From Mesostigma viride (lineage: Eukaryota > Streptophyta > Mesostigmatophyceae > Mesostigmatales > Mesostigmataceae), in contig RPFO01000692.1 in assembly GCA_009746045.1 (NCBI GenBank), positions 1,055,082 to 1,119,081 of the forward strand: 64,000 nt of DNA, given 5' to 3'. The position numbers and the translations under genes were made by a program. The notes under the pieces are model-generated. The model saw nothing but the letters and a program-made list of their open reading frames with translations. It did no database searches and had not been told where the DNA came from. Positions within the stretch are counted from its first letter, which is position 1; each line of letters starts with the position of its first letter. Positions 35,785-47,184 of the stretch are shown here, piece after piece.

Positions 35785-36052
35785 CCAGCCATTCTTTCCC
35801 TTGTGAAAGTGATAAGGCTTAGATGTATTCATTGATGTTCGGCCGCACCTGGCCAGTTCACTTTCACATATGTGGGCAATGGGGACTCACTTGGGTCTTA
35901 TGGAGTTTGCATCTCATCATTGCATGGTTGGTGTAACCTGCTGTAGGGAAAACCCAAATCTGAAGGAAAACCTCTTCTCCAGAGAGGACAAAACCTCCAG
36001 GGGGATAAAAACCTACAGGAGGAGCATTAGGCTCAGGCTCCCAGATTACTCC
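35785..36052 (-). other. Element E 3' untranslated region
   Basis: Short non-coding stretch between the RNase H stop and the polypurine tract. It lacks the T-arm-like block present in C and F. Confidence 0.5.
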
Positions 36053-39000
36053 TCATGACAAGGGTTTCCCAGCCATCATGGACCGCAGCAACTGGTACCC
36101 ATTAAGGGCCAGTCGTGGAAGCTTGGTCATAGCATCAGCAGGATTTGAGTGTCCTGGCAGATGTATGGTTATACAGTGGCTGGACAACTCCTTTGCCACA
36201 AGGTAGTCCAAGTCAGTAGTAGTGGCCCTCTCATTCTTGATAAAAGAGACCACGGGCTTATTATCACAATAAACCCTGACATCAATCACGGGTTGAGGTC
36301 TTATCTGACTCAGACACCATAAGAGTAGCTCTCTTATGTATATGGCATCGCGAATGCACATGGCGTATGCCCTGCACTCAGCGGTGTCAATGCCAGCAAA
36401 CCGCCTCCTCTGAAGGTTACTGGACCAGTATACCAACGAGGGCTGTTTGCCTTCATTCCTGATGGTGATCAGGCATCCGGCTCTGGCACCAATCTTGTTG
36501 GCAGATCTAGACTCTTGGCTAGCATCTGTGTAGGTGTCTATGATGATGCGCCCATGCCAGTCTACACCGGACAACACCAAGTCAGGAGATTCATTGAGGC
36601 AGCTCTCCAGGCGCCTCCTTCCTTCTCCTACAACAACAGAGTCTGGCATCCTACTCTGTACTGCCAGGTCAGGGTTAGTTGTGGCAGCCAGCCAACCCAG
36701 TTGACCTTTAACCGTAGGGGCATTCTCCTCAGTTACTCTCTTGGGCAACTGAGTTATTACTTTTTCTTTATACCCCTTCGCCGATTGCAGCTTAAGATGC
36801 CATCCTTTGTCATCCTGGAAAAGGGTACAGCCAATGCCACAGTAAGGTACCTGGCTGTTTTTACTAAACCATGCTCTGGTACCAATAGGGGACTTGTCAT
36901 TGAGCCTTTTATAGGTCTCATTCAACCATCCCTTGGGACCAATGCGTTGCATATCATCTCCATGTAAGGTAGCCCAGGTGGGTTGTCCTTTGGATTGCCC
37001 CACAAAGAGACAATAAGCAAGATGAGATTGTTGCATCTGACATCTCTCCTGGATGGCAGGAGCAATGGTTTCATACCAGATGACTGGACTGCTGACCAGT
37101 CCTTCCCAGCCCACTTTAGGCTGCATGTAGGGATGACCTACTTCAGCTATCCAGCATGCTGGGGTCTTAACACAACAGGGTCTTTGAGCTTGCCAAGTGG
37201 CTCTGGCCACCTGAGGATCACCATGCAAAAAGGCCCTGGTGAAGTCATCAATTTCTGCTCCATAATCCAAGCCATAGTCCAAAGCACCAAGGTACAGACT
37301 AAGAATAAGCCTGAGAACAGGATGTGACAGGCCAGGAGTGTACAGCTCCTCCTTATCAAAGTCTGTAGTACCATGGAACTGGGTCACGACTGGACGTGCG
37401 TTTGGTATGGGAGGCTCACCAAGCTTGCTCTTCATCTTGCATACAAAACGCAACTGAAGCATTTGAGCATTGGGTGGAGGTTCTGAAATGCCTTCAAAAA
37501 CATCCAGCGTTTGCCACTCCTGGAGCGCACGCACCAATGCTAGTCGCCAGGCCTCAAGGCCAGCGAAAGTGTGACAATCCAGGTCTACATCATCAAAGGA
37601 CATGGGGCTATGAGCAGCAAATGACCTTTTTGTGAGACCAAGAGAAGTCACACTGAGCTGGGCGGGTTCTACCAGCTCAGAAGCTGGGGGTATATCCCTT
37701 CCCCATTCTGCTCCTTTTACTGAACCGACACAGGCGGTCTTCCAATTTGCCTTCTGGAACATTTCAAGAGGCAAGAGACATCTGAATGATTCCAGAGGAA
37801 TTGGGTCACAATGGGTTTTTAGGAGACTCTTTGTGTTATTGGGGCCATCAACAATGGTAACACCGGGAGTCACCAAGAATGGCTGGCCAATGAGAGTGGG
37901 TCCCTTATAGCCATCAACAACACAAAGTGTCAAAGACTCACCCAAGAATGGGATAGTGATATTCCCAAGAACTTGATGATCAGTGTAACCCGCAAAATCT
38001 TAGACAATAGTCCATGGACTGGGTTCAAGGGAATACTTATCCAGCAAAGCATTAAAGGGCGAGGTGACAGAGACCTCTGCTTTGGTATCCACATCAAAGC
38101 CATCAAGGTCCATGCCCTTCTCTGGAAGAGAAGTTATTGTGGCAATCTTTAGTGAGGGCTTGAGCTTCTTTACAATATCCCGAAGCTCTTGAGGATTGCC
38201 TCTCTTGCCGAGCTGAGTGTTCAACCTGGACAACCCCTCCTCAGCTTGTCTTCCTTGGGCTGGAATCCCATCAGTCTCCAAGGGCAATGGCTTATTACCA
38301 GGGTAATTGGATCCAAGCTTTGGCTGTTCAGACTGAAATATGTTATCCACCTGCCCAGGGGTCTCAAGCCCATGTTCCAACGGCCGGAGCTTCCGGTGCT
38401 GATCAGACACCCTATTATCCAACAAGTCAGCTTCATCCATATCATCCTGTGATATCCCAGTCAATGTCTTAGGCTGAGCTTGCTGAGTAGTAGGCTCCAG
38501 TTGATGGGAGGCCGCCCTTTCTGGTAGTTGGAGTCCAGCCTGTTCACTGGCCAAAGGTGGACAGGAAAGATTGGGAGATCCAAGTGCCTCTTCAGGGGCC
38601 ATAATTTCCAGGGGATTTTCTTGAACGTTCATTGGATCTCTCTTCAATCTATTCCAAGCCAGATGATAAGTGGTCCCATTCCAGACCACATCAGCAGTTT
38701 TCATCTCCAGGTCAACTGAGGTTATGGTCCCTGGACCCTGCCAATAACCACGTTTACCAGGAGCATTTTCTTTGTGGAAGATCACCTGGTCTCCCACCTC
38801 AAATTTTAATGATTCTCCTCTCTGTTTATCCTTTTCACAGAGATGAGCATACTGTGTCCACCTCTGCTTACTCCATGCCTGCATGATGTCATCAGGGTAG
38901 AGGCCACCTGCTAGTCCACGAGGTGAGACCAGCCGTGGAACACCACGCACCTTGATAGTATGAAAACGGTTGTTCATGGTGTTTTCCACTTTTGCAGCAC

Positions 39001-39082
39001 CCAAACACCTGACAGCAAAAGTTGGTTTAAACATCTCAGGATAGTCCCCGGATATTACCAACTTCTTAAGCTCCTGTATATA
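36053..39082 (-). pseudogene. Element E pol: integrase C-terminus, protease-like domain, RT, RNase H
   Basis: Frame 39061-38000: integrase C-terminal domain FEVGDQVIFHKENAPGKRGY near 38800, a linker, then the retropepsin-like start FDVDTKAEVSV near 38080. A TAA at about 38000 falls where C and F have VSDF. Frame 37945-36053 resumes with GPTLIGQPFLV (protease C-terminal strand). RT follows: LRFVCKMKSKLG, LDYGAEIDDFTRAFLHGD, and LHGDDM (plus-strand 36951-36965) in place of YVDD. RNase H: DTYTDASQESRSANKIGAR, DTAECRAYAMCIRDA, YCDNKPVVSF and NPADAMTKLP. The IN-PR-RT order is the same as in C and F. Confidence 0.82.
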
Positions 39083-39094
39083 TCTGTCAACCTT

Positions 39095-39371
39095 AATTAA
39101 TTAATTAATTAATTAAACTCGTGCTCCCGTTGGGGAGTCACGGAGCACCGAAGTGCTTTTAATCCCTGTGTGTGCACTACAGGAGAAAGGGCAGAGACCC
39201 CCAGTCTCCTTCATGCCAAAGGCATGCCACAGCTGCAATCGGGCGCGGCTAGCTAAAAGGACAGGCTAACGATCCGGCAAACTGTGGGTGCAATAAGACC
39301 CATGTGAGCATGTCATAGCAAGGAGCGTGGGCAAGTAATCTGAACATAGCCAGGGCGTAGCATGGCTGTGT
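39095..39371 (-). mobile_element. SINE-like insertion in element E integrase
   Basis: 277 bp flanked by the 12-bp duplication TCTGTCAACCTT (39083-39094, 39372-39383). On the minus strand it starts ACACAGCCATGCTACG and ends with the hairpin GTGCTCC...GGGAGCAC and a TTAATTAA tail. This is target-primed reverse transcription structure. Removing it restores the integrase reading GKVDR-YIQELKKLVISGD. Confidence 0.85.
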
Positions 39372-39383
39372 TCTGTCAACCTT

Positions 39384-40273
39384 GCCTTGGGCTTGGTGAT
39401 CTTCACGACCCACAATCCTTAGGAAAGGCAGATCAGAGTATTTGGTCAGGCAGTTAAACTGCAAGTCCATCTGCAGCTTATGAATAACTGCAAACTTCTG
39501 CAGAATAACAAGAACTGCGGCATGGAGAGTATTCTCATCCCCTGCTGCCATAGGTTCAATTCCAATGTAGCCTGACCATTCATCCACAGCCACCAAGTAA
39601 GGCAATTGCCTGTAATTGGTGAAGTAGAGGATATCAGCTTGTAGATTACCCCTACCATCTGCAGGATGCTTTGCATGACGTTTGGAAGGCTTCAGTTAGC
39701 ACACAATTGGCACACACAATGTTCTCTGACATCTTGATAAGCCTGCCAGAGAGCCTTGTTATTAATGGCTTGAACAAGCCTAATGGCATTGTTTCCATGG
39801 CCACAGGCATCATGCAAACTCTTAGCCAGAGTCCTAAGATTAATACAATCATTAGGCTCAGGCTCTTCAGGACATGGACGGGCATCCACGTTCCTGGCAG
39901 AGCAAGAGTCCAAGTTTTTATTATCAATATAACAAGGATTATTGCTCTGAGGAGCTTGACTGTTAACAATATCAATGGGTGCTTGGCTACAAACAGGAGC
40001 TGCACCACATGTATTGTTCACAGATACGTTGCTCACCTGGGCAACACCATGTGGCATCTGTCTACAACCAGGAGCAGATCCACATGTATTATTTACAGGA
40101 AGAGTTCCCTCTGGGGTACTCTTTTTATTCCAGGCATGGATAGGAATGCCACAAACAGGGGCACTTTTACTGCTGCTCACTGGGGCAGCTTTACGGTCAG
40201 TAGGGGTTACTGCTGGAGCCCCTACCACCTGGCAGGCCTCATCTGCCATGAGTCCACTCTCATCAGCATCCAT
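39384..40273 (-). pseudogene. Element E pol N-terminus: GAG-pre-integrase and integrase core
   Basis: Frame 40273-39692 holds a variable linker, then LAKSLHDACGHGNNAIRL and CVCQLC, the HHCC-like zinc region. Shifted frames 39676-39384 carry the core: LPYLVAVDEWSGYIGIEP, LQMDLQFNCLTKY (second Asp) and EDHQAQGKVDR. The residue aligned with the catalytic Glu of C and F (VER, IER) is Asp here (VDR). There is no protease motif between gag and integrase. Confidence 0.72.
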
Positions 40274-40311
40274 AAGGACGCTGTAGGGGTTATATAAACA
40301 GAGAGGATCAT

Positions 40312-41553
40312 CTAGTTTTTCTGCTGCTGCTTCCTCTTGCGGCCACGAGAGGTATTGCCACCCCGCGGCTGAGAAGCATCACCACCACGCGGCTGGGAAG
40401 CGTCACCACCACGCGGCTGAGAAGCGTCGCCACCACGAAGGGCACCGCTCTTGACGGCTTGGGAGATCTGCTGCAGCAGCTTGAGGACCTCCATCTGGGT
40501 ATCCTTGGGTCCAGCGCCCGCCTTGCTCCTGCAGGCAGACGCATCATGTCCAGAATTGCCACAAGACTTGCACTTGCGAAAGTAGCAATCCTTAGCCAGA
40601 TGGTTAGTCCTATTACAGAAAGTGCAGGGAGGGAAGGACTCAGAATTAGCGACAACCTTACCCTTACATGCGCGGCGTGTGTGCCCGGGCTGCCCGCAGT
40701 TGTAGCAGAAGATTTCCCGTTGCTGCTCCATCACCATGGCGACACGAGGCACCTCCGCGGCACCTCCTTCTCTGGAAACACGGGTTTGATTCGTCAGGAG
40801 CTCCTTGAGGTGAGCTCTGCATCGGTGAGTGTCGCACAGGTAACCGCGGCAGTTGGCGACCAAATTCCGCTTCTCGGATTCGGACAGAGCACAGTTTTGG
40901 ATCCATCGGAGATTCACCGCCTCGTCAGGCCACCGGAGCCCCTGCTTCTCCAGCATGTCGTAGTAAGAGTTGAGGTGCTCGATGATGGTCTGCCCGGGCT
41001 TCGGCTTTGCATCTACAAATTCCTCGATCTCGTCGCAGGTTTTGGCAGTGATAGAACGAAGAAAAGTCTCCCTCGCTCGGCGCAGAAACTCGAACGGCGA
41101 CCACCGCAGACGCTGTGCTCTATCCAGCAGCGAAATCCACTCTGGGTGGTTTTTCTCGCGGTCTCCCAGCGGGGTTCCACGAAGAAACTCCAGCCAGTCC
41201 GGAATGATGTCTCGGTTGCCCGCGAGCCTGCGGAAAAACGGCCCAAGAGAGCTTACAAAGCGATCCCGGTCTGCTTGAATAGCACCAGGCACCAGCGGGG
41301 CTGGAACCCATTTCTTGATTGCCGACAGCAGCTTCGCCTCTTGAAGCAAGGTCTCCCGCCGAAGCACTTTATCACGCGCACGCTGGTTGTCACTACTAGT
41401 ACTTCCCTGCCCGCAGCCCTCCTCCCGGGGCTGGTCGGACATATTCTTATTGTCATCCCTGTGCTCGCCTGGGCCAGGGTCGACAGAAAATTGAGCCGGT
41501 CCGTGCTCACCAGGGCCAGACCTCTGCTCTGAAAGATTGTCGTCCGAAGACAT
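40312..41553 (-). CDS. Element E gag
   Basis: An intact frame of 413 codons from ATG 41553 (MSSDDNLSEQRSG). A capsid-like helical part with IIPDWLEFLRGTPL, WISLLDRAQRLRWSPFEFLR and KPGQTIIEHLNSYYDMLEK precedes three zinc knuckles: CYNCGQPGHTRRAC, CTFCNRTNHLAKDC and CKSCGNSGHDASAC. The C-terminus has a repeated GGDASQPR motif (three times) and a basic KRKQQQK end. Only 13 bases separate the ATG from the end of the 5' LTR, leaving no room for a conventional primer-binding site before gag. Confidence 0.83.
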   Translation of the reverse strand: MSSDDNLSEQRSGPGEHGPAQFSVDPGPGEHRDDNKNMSDQPREEGCGQGSTSSDNQRARDKVLRRETLLQEAKLLSAIKKWVPAPLVPGAIQADRDRFVSSLGPFFRRLAGNRDIIPDWLEFLRGTPLGDREKNHPEWISLLDRAQRLRWSPFEFLRRARETFLRSITAKTCDEIEEFVDAKPKPGQTIIEHLNSYYDMLEKQGLRWPDEAVNLRWIQNCALSESEKRNLVANCRGYLCDTHRCRAHLKELLTNQTRVSREGGAAEVPRVAMVMEQQREIFCYNCGQPGHTRRACKGKVVANSESFPPCTFCNRTNHLAKDCYFRKCKSCGNSGHDASACRSKAGAGPKDTQMEVLKLLQQISQAVKSGALRGGDASQPRGGDASQPRGGDASQPRGGNTSRGRKRKQQQKN

Positions 41554-41566
41554 TGCAATGAATACA

Positions 41567-42048
41567 AGTTGCAAATAAATGGAATGCGATGTAAATCAGA
41601 AAGCATGAAATGAACGTTGTGTTTATTGTTCTCATACGTTATTGTCGTTGCTGCATAATTCGTCTTCGTTGCGCATATATTCTATTGCGCTTGGCACCTT
41701 CATCAGTCTTGCTGAATATCCTACGTGGACATGCATTCCGTGTAGTTCAGTGCATGCCGCGTGTTAGATACTTCTAGAATCCTCTAGGAGGTACCAAGGC
41801 AGATGCGCATACATAATAGGCCGATAGTCGGCTCAGTCCTATTGACAGTACTACACCGGCCCTTGACCAGCCGGTGACGTGGAGGCCTGGGAGACGCCCA
41901 CATATTCTACGTGGCGTTATCCCATTGGCGAGTACTAGTGAAGTACAGCCATTGGCCCAATACTACAATAAAGTATATTGTAGTAATCTGTACAAGATCC
42001 TCTATCTCTGAGGACCCATGTGGACCCTAGATGGGTCTCCAACCAACT
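41567..42048 (-). repeat. Element E 5' LTR
   Basis: 482 bp with AG...CT ends. It appears identical to the 3' LTR, so E inserted very recently. Confidence 0.9.
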
Positions 42049-42053
42049 GATGA

Positions 42054-44698
42054 TGGAGATCAGCTCCTTAAGCCACGACGTGGGAGCCAGCAGGTGCAGG
42101 TCATCCCCGTGCAGCGAAGCATACACTGGTAGGCCTTCCCATTGCCCCAGAAACAGACAGGGGTCTACAGGAGAGACCTTCAAGTTGCAATGCTCCTTCA
42201 GGAAACGGTTGAGAGTCTCCCTCCAGATTATTGGACTTGACCTCAGGCCCTCCAGGCCCTTGAGGATTTTAAGGAACTCAGTGTGAATGTCCCTTTTCCA
42301 TACAGCAGGCACCCTGACATATAGAAAGGCGTCTTGCCCTCCCACTTTTCCTGTGCCACATCTGCATCCCCCTCCAGAAATGCCCTCTTGAAGTCTACCA
42401 CCACTGAGCCATAGTCCAAGCCCTTGTTGAGAAGGCCTAAAAATACACACAGCAGCAGCCTCCAAGTGTCATGCAGCATGCCAGGGGTATACAACTCCTC
42501 AGCAGTGCACTCACCAGTACCCTTGAACTCATTCAGCACTGGCCTGACATGTGGTACCTTGACCCCGTCCACCTCCTTCATCTTGATGACAAACTTGAGC
42601 TTGAGTAGACGCCGTGCAGGAGGCAGGTCATTGACAGGTTCCACGCATTTCTTGGAGATCCAATCCTCCCCAGATTTAATCAGACCCAGTGTGACCTGGG
42701 GACACATAATGGGAGAGGACATGAGCTTCACCAGGCCTTGGTAGTTGATAGGGCTGTGTCCAGCAAGTGAGTGAGGACCAATGCCCAAACTGCTTGGATG
42801 ACTAGCAGCTGGCAGTATGAGGTCATCAACCAAGGGCTCCTGCCCCTGGCACACTTGCACACGCTTAACCGTCCTGGTTACTGCACGTGATAGGTGAGTG
42901 GTCCTGAAACTAATCAGTGGGACCTGACCAGCCCCTTCCTTAGTCAGGAGAGAGGACGTGATCGCTACCCCATCCTGGCATAGGAAATTCTGCCCCAGAA
43001 GAGCAGGTCCCTGATAGCCCTCCAAGACACAAAAAGCAGTGTCCTGTCCAAGGATGGGAATAGATACCTCACCCTGGCAGTACCTTCACGTGTACCCCGC
43101 CACTGAAGTCAGACACAAACTGATAGCTGGGTTCAGTCATGCAGTACCCTGCTGCAGCTCTGGTCCTAATGATGGAAACCTGAGAATTAGTAGTGTCTAC
43201 CTCTAAGGCAGTGTCCAGCCCCAGATTGCCATGCCACCTGAGCTTGGCTACCTTGGGCTGCTTCTTGGCTCTTTGCAGAGCCCCAATCAATCCAGCCAAA
43301 CTAGTCCCCCTGGGCTTGGTTAGAGCCTTGGGCTTGACAGTTGACTCCCCAGCTGTTGACCTTGCAGCCTGTTCAACAAGTACCTCTGCAACCTGGCCAG
43401 GGCTGACAGATTCCCCTGCAACAGATGTGGTCGTTGCGTCAGTGATGTCACTTGGGACCTGAAAATCCTGCAGATCCTGTGAGCCTTGTGCCTGACTGCC
43501 CTCATGCATCAGGTTAGGCTTGACATATGACCAACTCAGCCGGTGTACATGCTTTGGTTCGTCCTCCATGCTGACCAAGCATGCGTGGCTAGCTTCATCA
43601 ACCTGGGTGACCACCCCAGGACTCCAGCTACCACGTTTGCCATAAAGGCTAGGTTCCTTCCAAGCTAATACCCTCTGACCCACTGTTGGCTCCAGCATCT
43701 TCCAACCCCGGTCCTTCTCCCTCAGCTTGGCAAAGGTGACATGTGCAGCATGTTTCCAGCCCTCCAGCACATGTGGGGGGCACAGGCCATGATATAGACC
43801 CATTGGGCTGACAGCAACTCCATCATAGTAGAAATTGACCCTGCTGTTCAGCTGCTGCTCCACGTTCCTCAACCATGCACTCCTGACAAGTGCAGGTGCA
43901 GACAAGGGTACCCAGTCTTCAGAGATGATCAATTTCTTGACCTCCTGGATTGCCCTCTCGATAGCACCCTGCTGCCCATGAGCCTCCCTAGGTGTAACCA
44001 GCAACTCAGGAAGGGTGGGATCACCCTTGAGATGCTGAAACTGCATGTCCACCTGGATCCTTGTGCCAGGTAGGAAACTTGGCTCTTACATTCTGCAGGG
44101 CAGCCAGCAAGTACCTGTTCTTCATAGAAGGTAAATGCTCTAGCACCTTGTACTTTGTGTACCTGTCCACGCACACCAACAGTTGCATGCCCCTGATGTG
44201 TTGGATATCACATTGTAGATCACCAATGCTCTGAGGTAGAGCTTTGGCATGTGATTTCCTGGGCTTGTTGGAGGACAACTGGCACTTTCACCGTGAGGCA
44301 GCTTGCTGGCACGCCTTGAGAAGGGGTGCCCTGCCCATACGGAAGGCAAAGTTGTTTGACAGAGAAGTGGCATGCCCAAACATGTTGTGGATTCGGGCAC
44401 CCAACTCCTGGTACACGGAGGAAGCAGTCCCTGGCACAGTCAGGACTGTGCTGTCAGGTTGTCCAGCATCACCATGCTGACTTCCATCCTGTTCTGACTC
44501 AGAGCCTGAGTCACCCTGCTCATGCCCAACACCTGGACCGCCAGCAGGGACCACATGCATACCACCAGAGGCCTTCACACCCCTCTGTGGTTGTACATTG
44601 GTTTCTCTCAAAATGAGAGGTCCACCCTCGTGCCCAGCACGAGGATGCATGGGGTCAGACATTCTTACAGCTGCACCAGCTGTCAAGGACGTCTTCAC
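42054..44698 (-). pseudogene. Element F pol: integrase, protease-like domain, RT (5' part)
   Basis: Minus strand, several frames. 44698-44288: linker and GAG-pre-IN (ARIHNMFGHATSLSN), ending at a stop. 44278-44052: LQCDIQHIRGMQLLVCVDRY. 44052-43069: integrase with EAHGQQGAIERAIQEVKKL, C-terminal GQRVLAWKEPSLYGKRGSW, then protease start LEVDTTNSQVSII. After a frameshift near 43072, 43025-42243 gives GPALLGQNFLCQDG and RT (LKLKFVIKMKEVDG, SVVVDFKRAFLEGD). 42240-42054 gives RT up to LHGDDLHLLAP (plus-strand 42097-42111). It continues at 35302 beyond element E. The domain order IN-PR-RT-RH matches C. Confidence 0.78.
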
Positions 44699-44868
44699 AG
44701 GAACCTGTACCTCTCCAGGTGACCTGGGGCCATCCTGAACCTGGAGATCACCCTCTTGTTGCCCAGATATAAAATCTGCATTGGAGCACCTGGCCTCCCC
44801 TTTGGGTGAATTAAGGTGTGTAGGGGTTGCCTCAGACAGTCACTGCTCCTTGTTGTCTTCTTGTTGAC

Positions 44869-45964
44869 TCAGTGCCCTTTGAAGGCTGGCCTGCCTGGGA
44901 CTTGTTCTTGTTGTTGTTTTTGTTTAATTTTGTTGTTCTTGTTGCTGCCCTGGCCCTGGGTCTTCTTGAAGCTGGGACACTCCTTCTTGATGTGCCCCCA
45001 CCCCTTGCACAGGTAGCACTGGATCTTTGACTTGCCCTGGCCACCTCCCCCGTTGTCAGATGCGTTACCCGGCTTGGGCTTGCCACCCACCCTCCTGAAC
45101 ACCGACTCGGCATGTGATTGCCCGTCAGGGTCGGGTGAATGGTTGGCCTTCCGCTTGTTATGGTTGCCCCCACGCCCTCCTTGGCTTCTTTCAGCCTCAG
45201 ACGCCCTGGAGCCTTCCTGGGCACGCCCACCTGCATGGGTAGCCTTCACAGCTGGCACTCCACCCTCAAACAGCTCCTCTGCCTCGAGTGCCTGTTTGAT
45301 GATGACCTTGTAGGCCTTCAGGGTAGAGTGTGGGGCACACATGACCTTTAAAGAGCCACGTGTTGCCTTGTCCAGCCCAGAAACCTTTGAACAGCCAGTT
45401 AGTCAGGGCTATGTTGTCAGCTACATTAAAGCCATGAGCCCTGCCCTCCTCAACCATTTTACAATAGTTGAGAAAATTCTGGATGAGGTCTCCTTTGACC
45501 TCCCACCCTTGGTACTTATCCTGCCAATGGATCCCCACTTTCTTCCGTTGATCCTCTAGCAGCTCCCTCAGCTCTGCAACGTAGACTGCCCAGGCCTTGT
45601 TGGCCTTCTTGCATTCTCTAGTGAGGTCTTTAATCTGATCTGTGCACTTGCCAAAAGTCTGGCTGCCTATCCAGATCTGATAATAGTTAGTACCTCCGTA
45701 CAAACTTGGAAACCCCTCTAGTCCTTCCACAAACTCCTCTGCCTGCTTTGGCTTAGAGTCTGAAGTGACAGGTTGCAGCTGATTAACGATAAGGAGACCC
45801 TGTGTGGTGAGATCATATCCAGAGACAGCATGTGTATTATTATTGATAGGTACATTGGTAATCTCGCCGGTAACCCCCACGTCATCTACGTGAGCGGTCC
45901 CACTACCTGCACCTCCATTATTACCACTGGCTGGGGCACCCTTGCTACGGCGCCCGTCCGCCAT
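44869..45964 (-). pseudogene. Element F gag, frameshifted
   Basis: Frame 45964-45266 starts MADGRRSKGAPASGNN and contains GINNN-type Asn-rich and capsid-like sequence (LYGGTNYYQIWIGSQTFG, AWAVYVAELRELLEDQ, IQNFLNYCKMVEEGRAHGFN). Frame 45342-44869 carries RVGGKPKPGNASD, the single zinc knuckle CYLCKGWGHIKKEC and a Lys/Gln-rich end. The two frames overlap near 45300, implying one indel. The knuckle spacing and its RVGG lead-in match element C gag. Confidence 0.72.
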
Positions 45965-46469
45965 GATGTACTACAAGCTGTCTTAGAAACACCTGAGTAA
46001 AGCAGCAAAAGAAAGTATGTACAAAACTGTCGACTATTGCCGCCTGCACCGGTGTCGCCGCCGCCCCCGCGAAATGCCGTTGAAAAGTCGACTAAATGCC
46101 GACGAGCACTGGAAAAATGGCCGACGTTTTTAGTAGTCAAGGCCCCGAAAATCACAGTACTCATATGCAAACTCTGGATCCTCCATGTCTGGCGTGTGAG
46201 CCGGACCCGCACCGGTATGGATCAAAACCGGTGTATTCGCCGGGTTTTGCGTCGGGATGAAAATCGCAATGCGCCGACGCGCGACGAGGCGAAGAGGATG
46301 CGTAAAGATGGAAAGAAGCTCCCAGCCCGCTGGGATCCACTCACGCAAAGCCGAGAGAAATGCCACCAGGTTTATGAGGACCTGGCGCTCGCGAGTGCGG
46401 ACGCCGCGAGTGAGCAGCGAGAGCAACGCGATGTCTTGAAAACAAATTTGTAGAGACGGCACAGGCGCG
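45965..46469. other. Element F 5' leader, cut by gypsy B
   Basis: GC-rich sequence upstream of F gag. A + strand frame (46215-46453, Arg/Glu/Lys-rich) and an overlapping minus frame (46462-46130) exist, but I recognise neither. F's 5' LTR is not found before gypsy B begins at 46470 and presumably lies beyond the window. Confidence 0.45.
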
Positions 46470-47038
46470 TGTTACGTCGCGTAACAATTCGTTGTAGTTA
46501 CGGACGTAAATTAGGTCTTTTGCCTCGGTTGTCCCTAGGTTTACGTGTAGCTCCTACCGGAACACTATTGTCCTCGTAACAGTACCGTGGTACATTGGGT
46601 GCCTTTGGGGCGCCGCGCCGCGTACTCTACTAGTGGTCCTGATCCTTTGGTAATGTAGTGGACCAGCGTGCATCTGTAGATGTAGTGGACCAGCGTGCAT
46701 CTGTAGGCGAGGGCCATGTCGGCCCGAGCGTGTTGGACCGTTGGTGACCATTTATGCACGCTCTACCCCTCGAGTGTGCACTCGGCGTGTGTTAAATGAA
46801 TTAACACATTTAGGCTTGGGTCACGGCAGTGTAGTTGTGTTTCCTTCCTCTATTCCTGGAGTAAACGGGTTGTGTAAATGGCTTATGGCGTATTATAGTA
46901 ACACTTACGTTAATGCATTGAGATCTGGATCGTCTCGTTCGTCTTTCGCTAGGGGTTTAACTAGAGGTGGCTTGACTAGTTTAGGTAGCATCAGGCCAGG
47001 TAGAGGTAGAGGTAGTGGTAGATACCCGCGGCGTAACA
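46470..47038 (+). repeat. Gypsy B 5' LTR
   Basis: 569 bp, TGTTACG...CGTAACA. It is clearly more diverged from the A LTRs than these are from each other. Confidence 0.88.
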
Positions 47039-47184
47039 ATGGACTCGGAGGAATTTTAGGTAGAGAACCAGACGACGATCCCCTGCAACATACGTCATTG
47101 AATCAACCCTTCCGCGTCCGGGAAAATGAAGACGACACCTACTTGACAGGTAATGGGCGGGTCGCCTGCGAGCTGGGGGGGTAG
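46885..47184 (+). CDS. RG-rich ORF starting in the LTR (copy B)
   Basis: 99 codons, starting MAYYSNTYVNALRS inside the LTR and crossing into the leader. It ends early relative to copy A after a G-run (47175-47181). Substitutions relative to A are biased to third codon positions up to the LTR boundary. Confidence 0.5.
   Translation: MAYYSNTYVNALRSGSSRSSFARGLTRGGLTSLGSIRPGRGRGSGRYPRRNNGLGGILGREPDDDPLQHTSLNQPFRVRENEDDTYLTGNGRVACELGG

Larger units (their letters stand above)
35303..42048 (-). mobile_element. Copia-like element E (young, minus strand)
   Basis: LTRs 35303-35784 and 41567-42048 are both 482 bp and look identical. They run AGTTGC...CCAACT, with target duplication GATGA (35298-35302, 42049-42053). 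E is inserted in the RT gene of element F, and removing it rejoins the F sequence. Order on the minus strand: gag (41553-40312), GAG-pre-IN/integrase, integrase C-terminus, protease-like domain, RT, RNase H, polypurine tract, LTR. A SINE-like copy (39095-39371) interrupts integrase, and there is one stop within the protease region. Only 13 bases separate the 5' LTR from the gag ATG. Confidence 0.9.

Noticed and set aside
36515-36967. 150-codon plus-strand frame opposite element E pol
   Set aside because: A shadow of the RT/RNase H coding strand; motifs are only on the minus strand.
40459-41532. 357-codon plus-strand frame opposite element E gag
   Set aside because: The zinc knuckles and capsid-like sequence are on the minus strand; the plus frame has no recognisable features.
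46037-46453. 138-codon charged plus-strand frame before gypsy B
   Set aside because: It overlaps the leader of minus-strand element F, has an equally long antisense frame and no second copy; noted only as unassigned.
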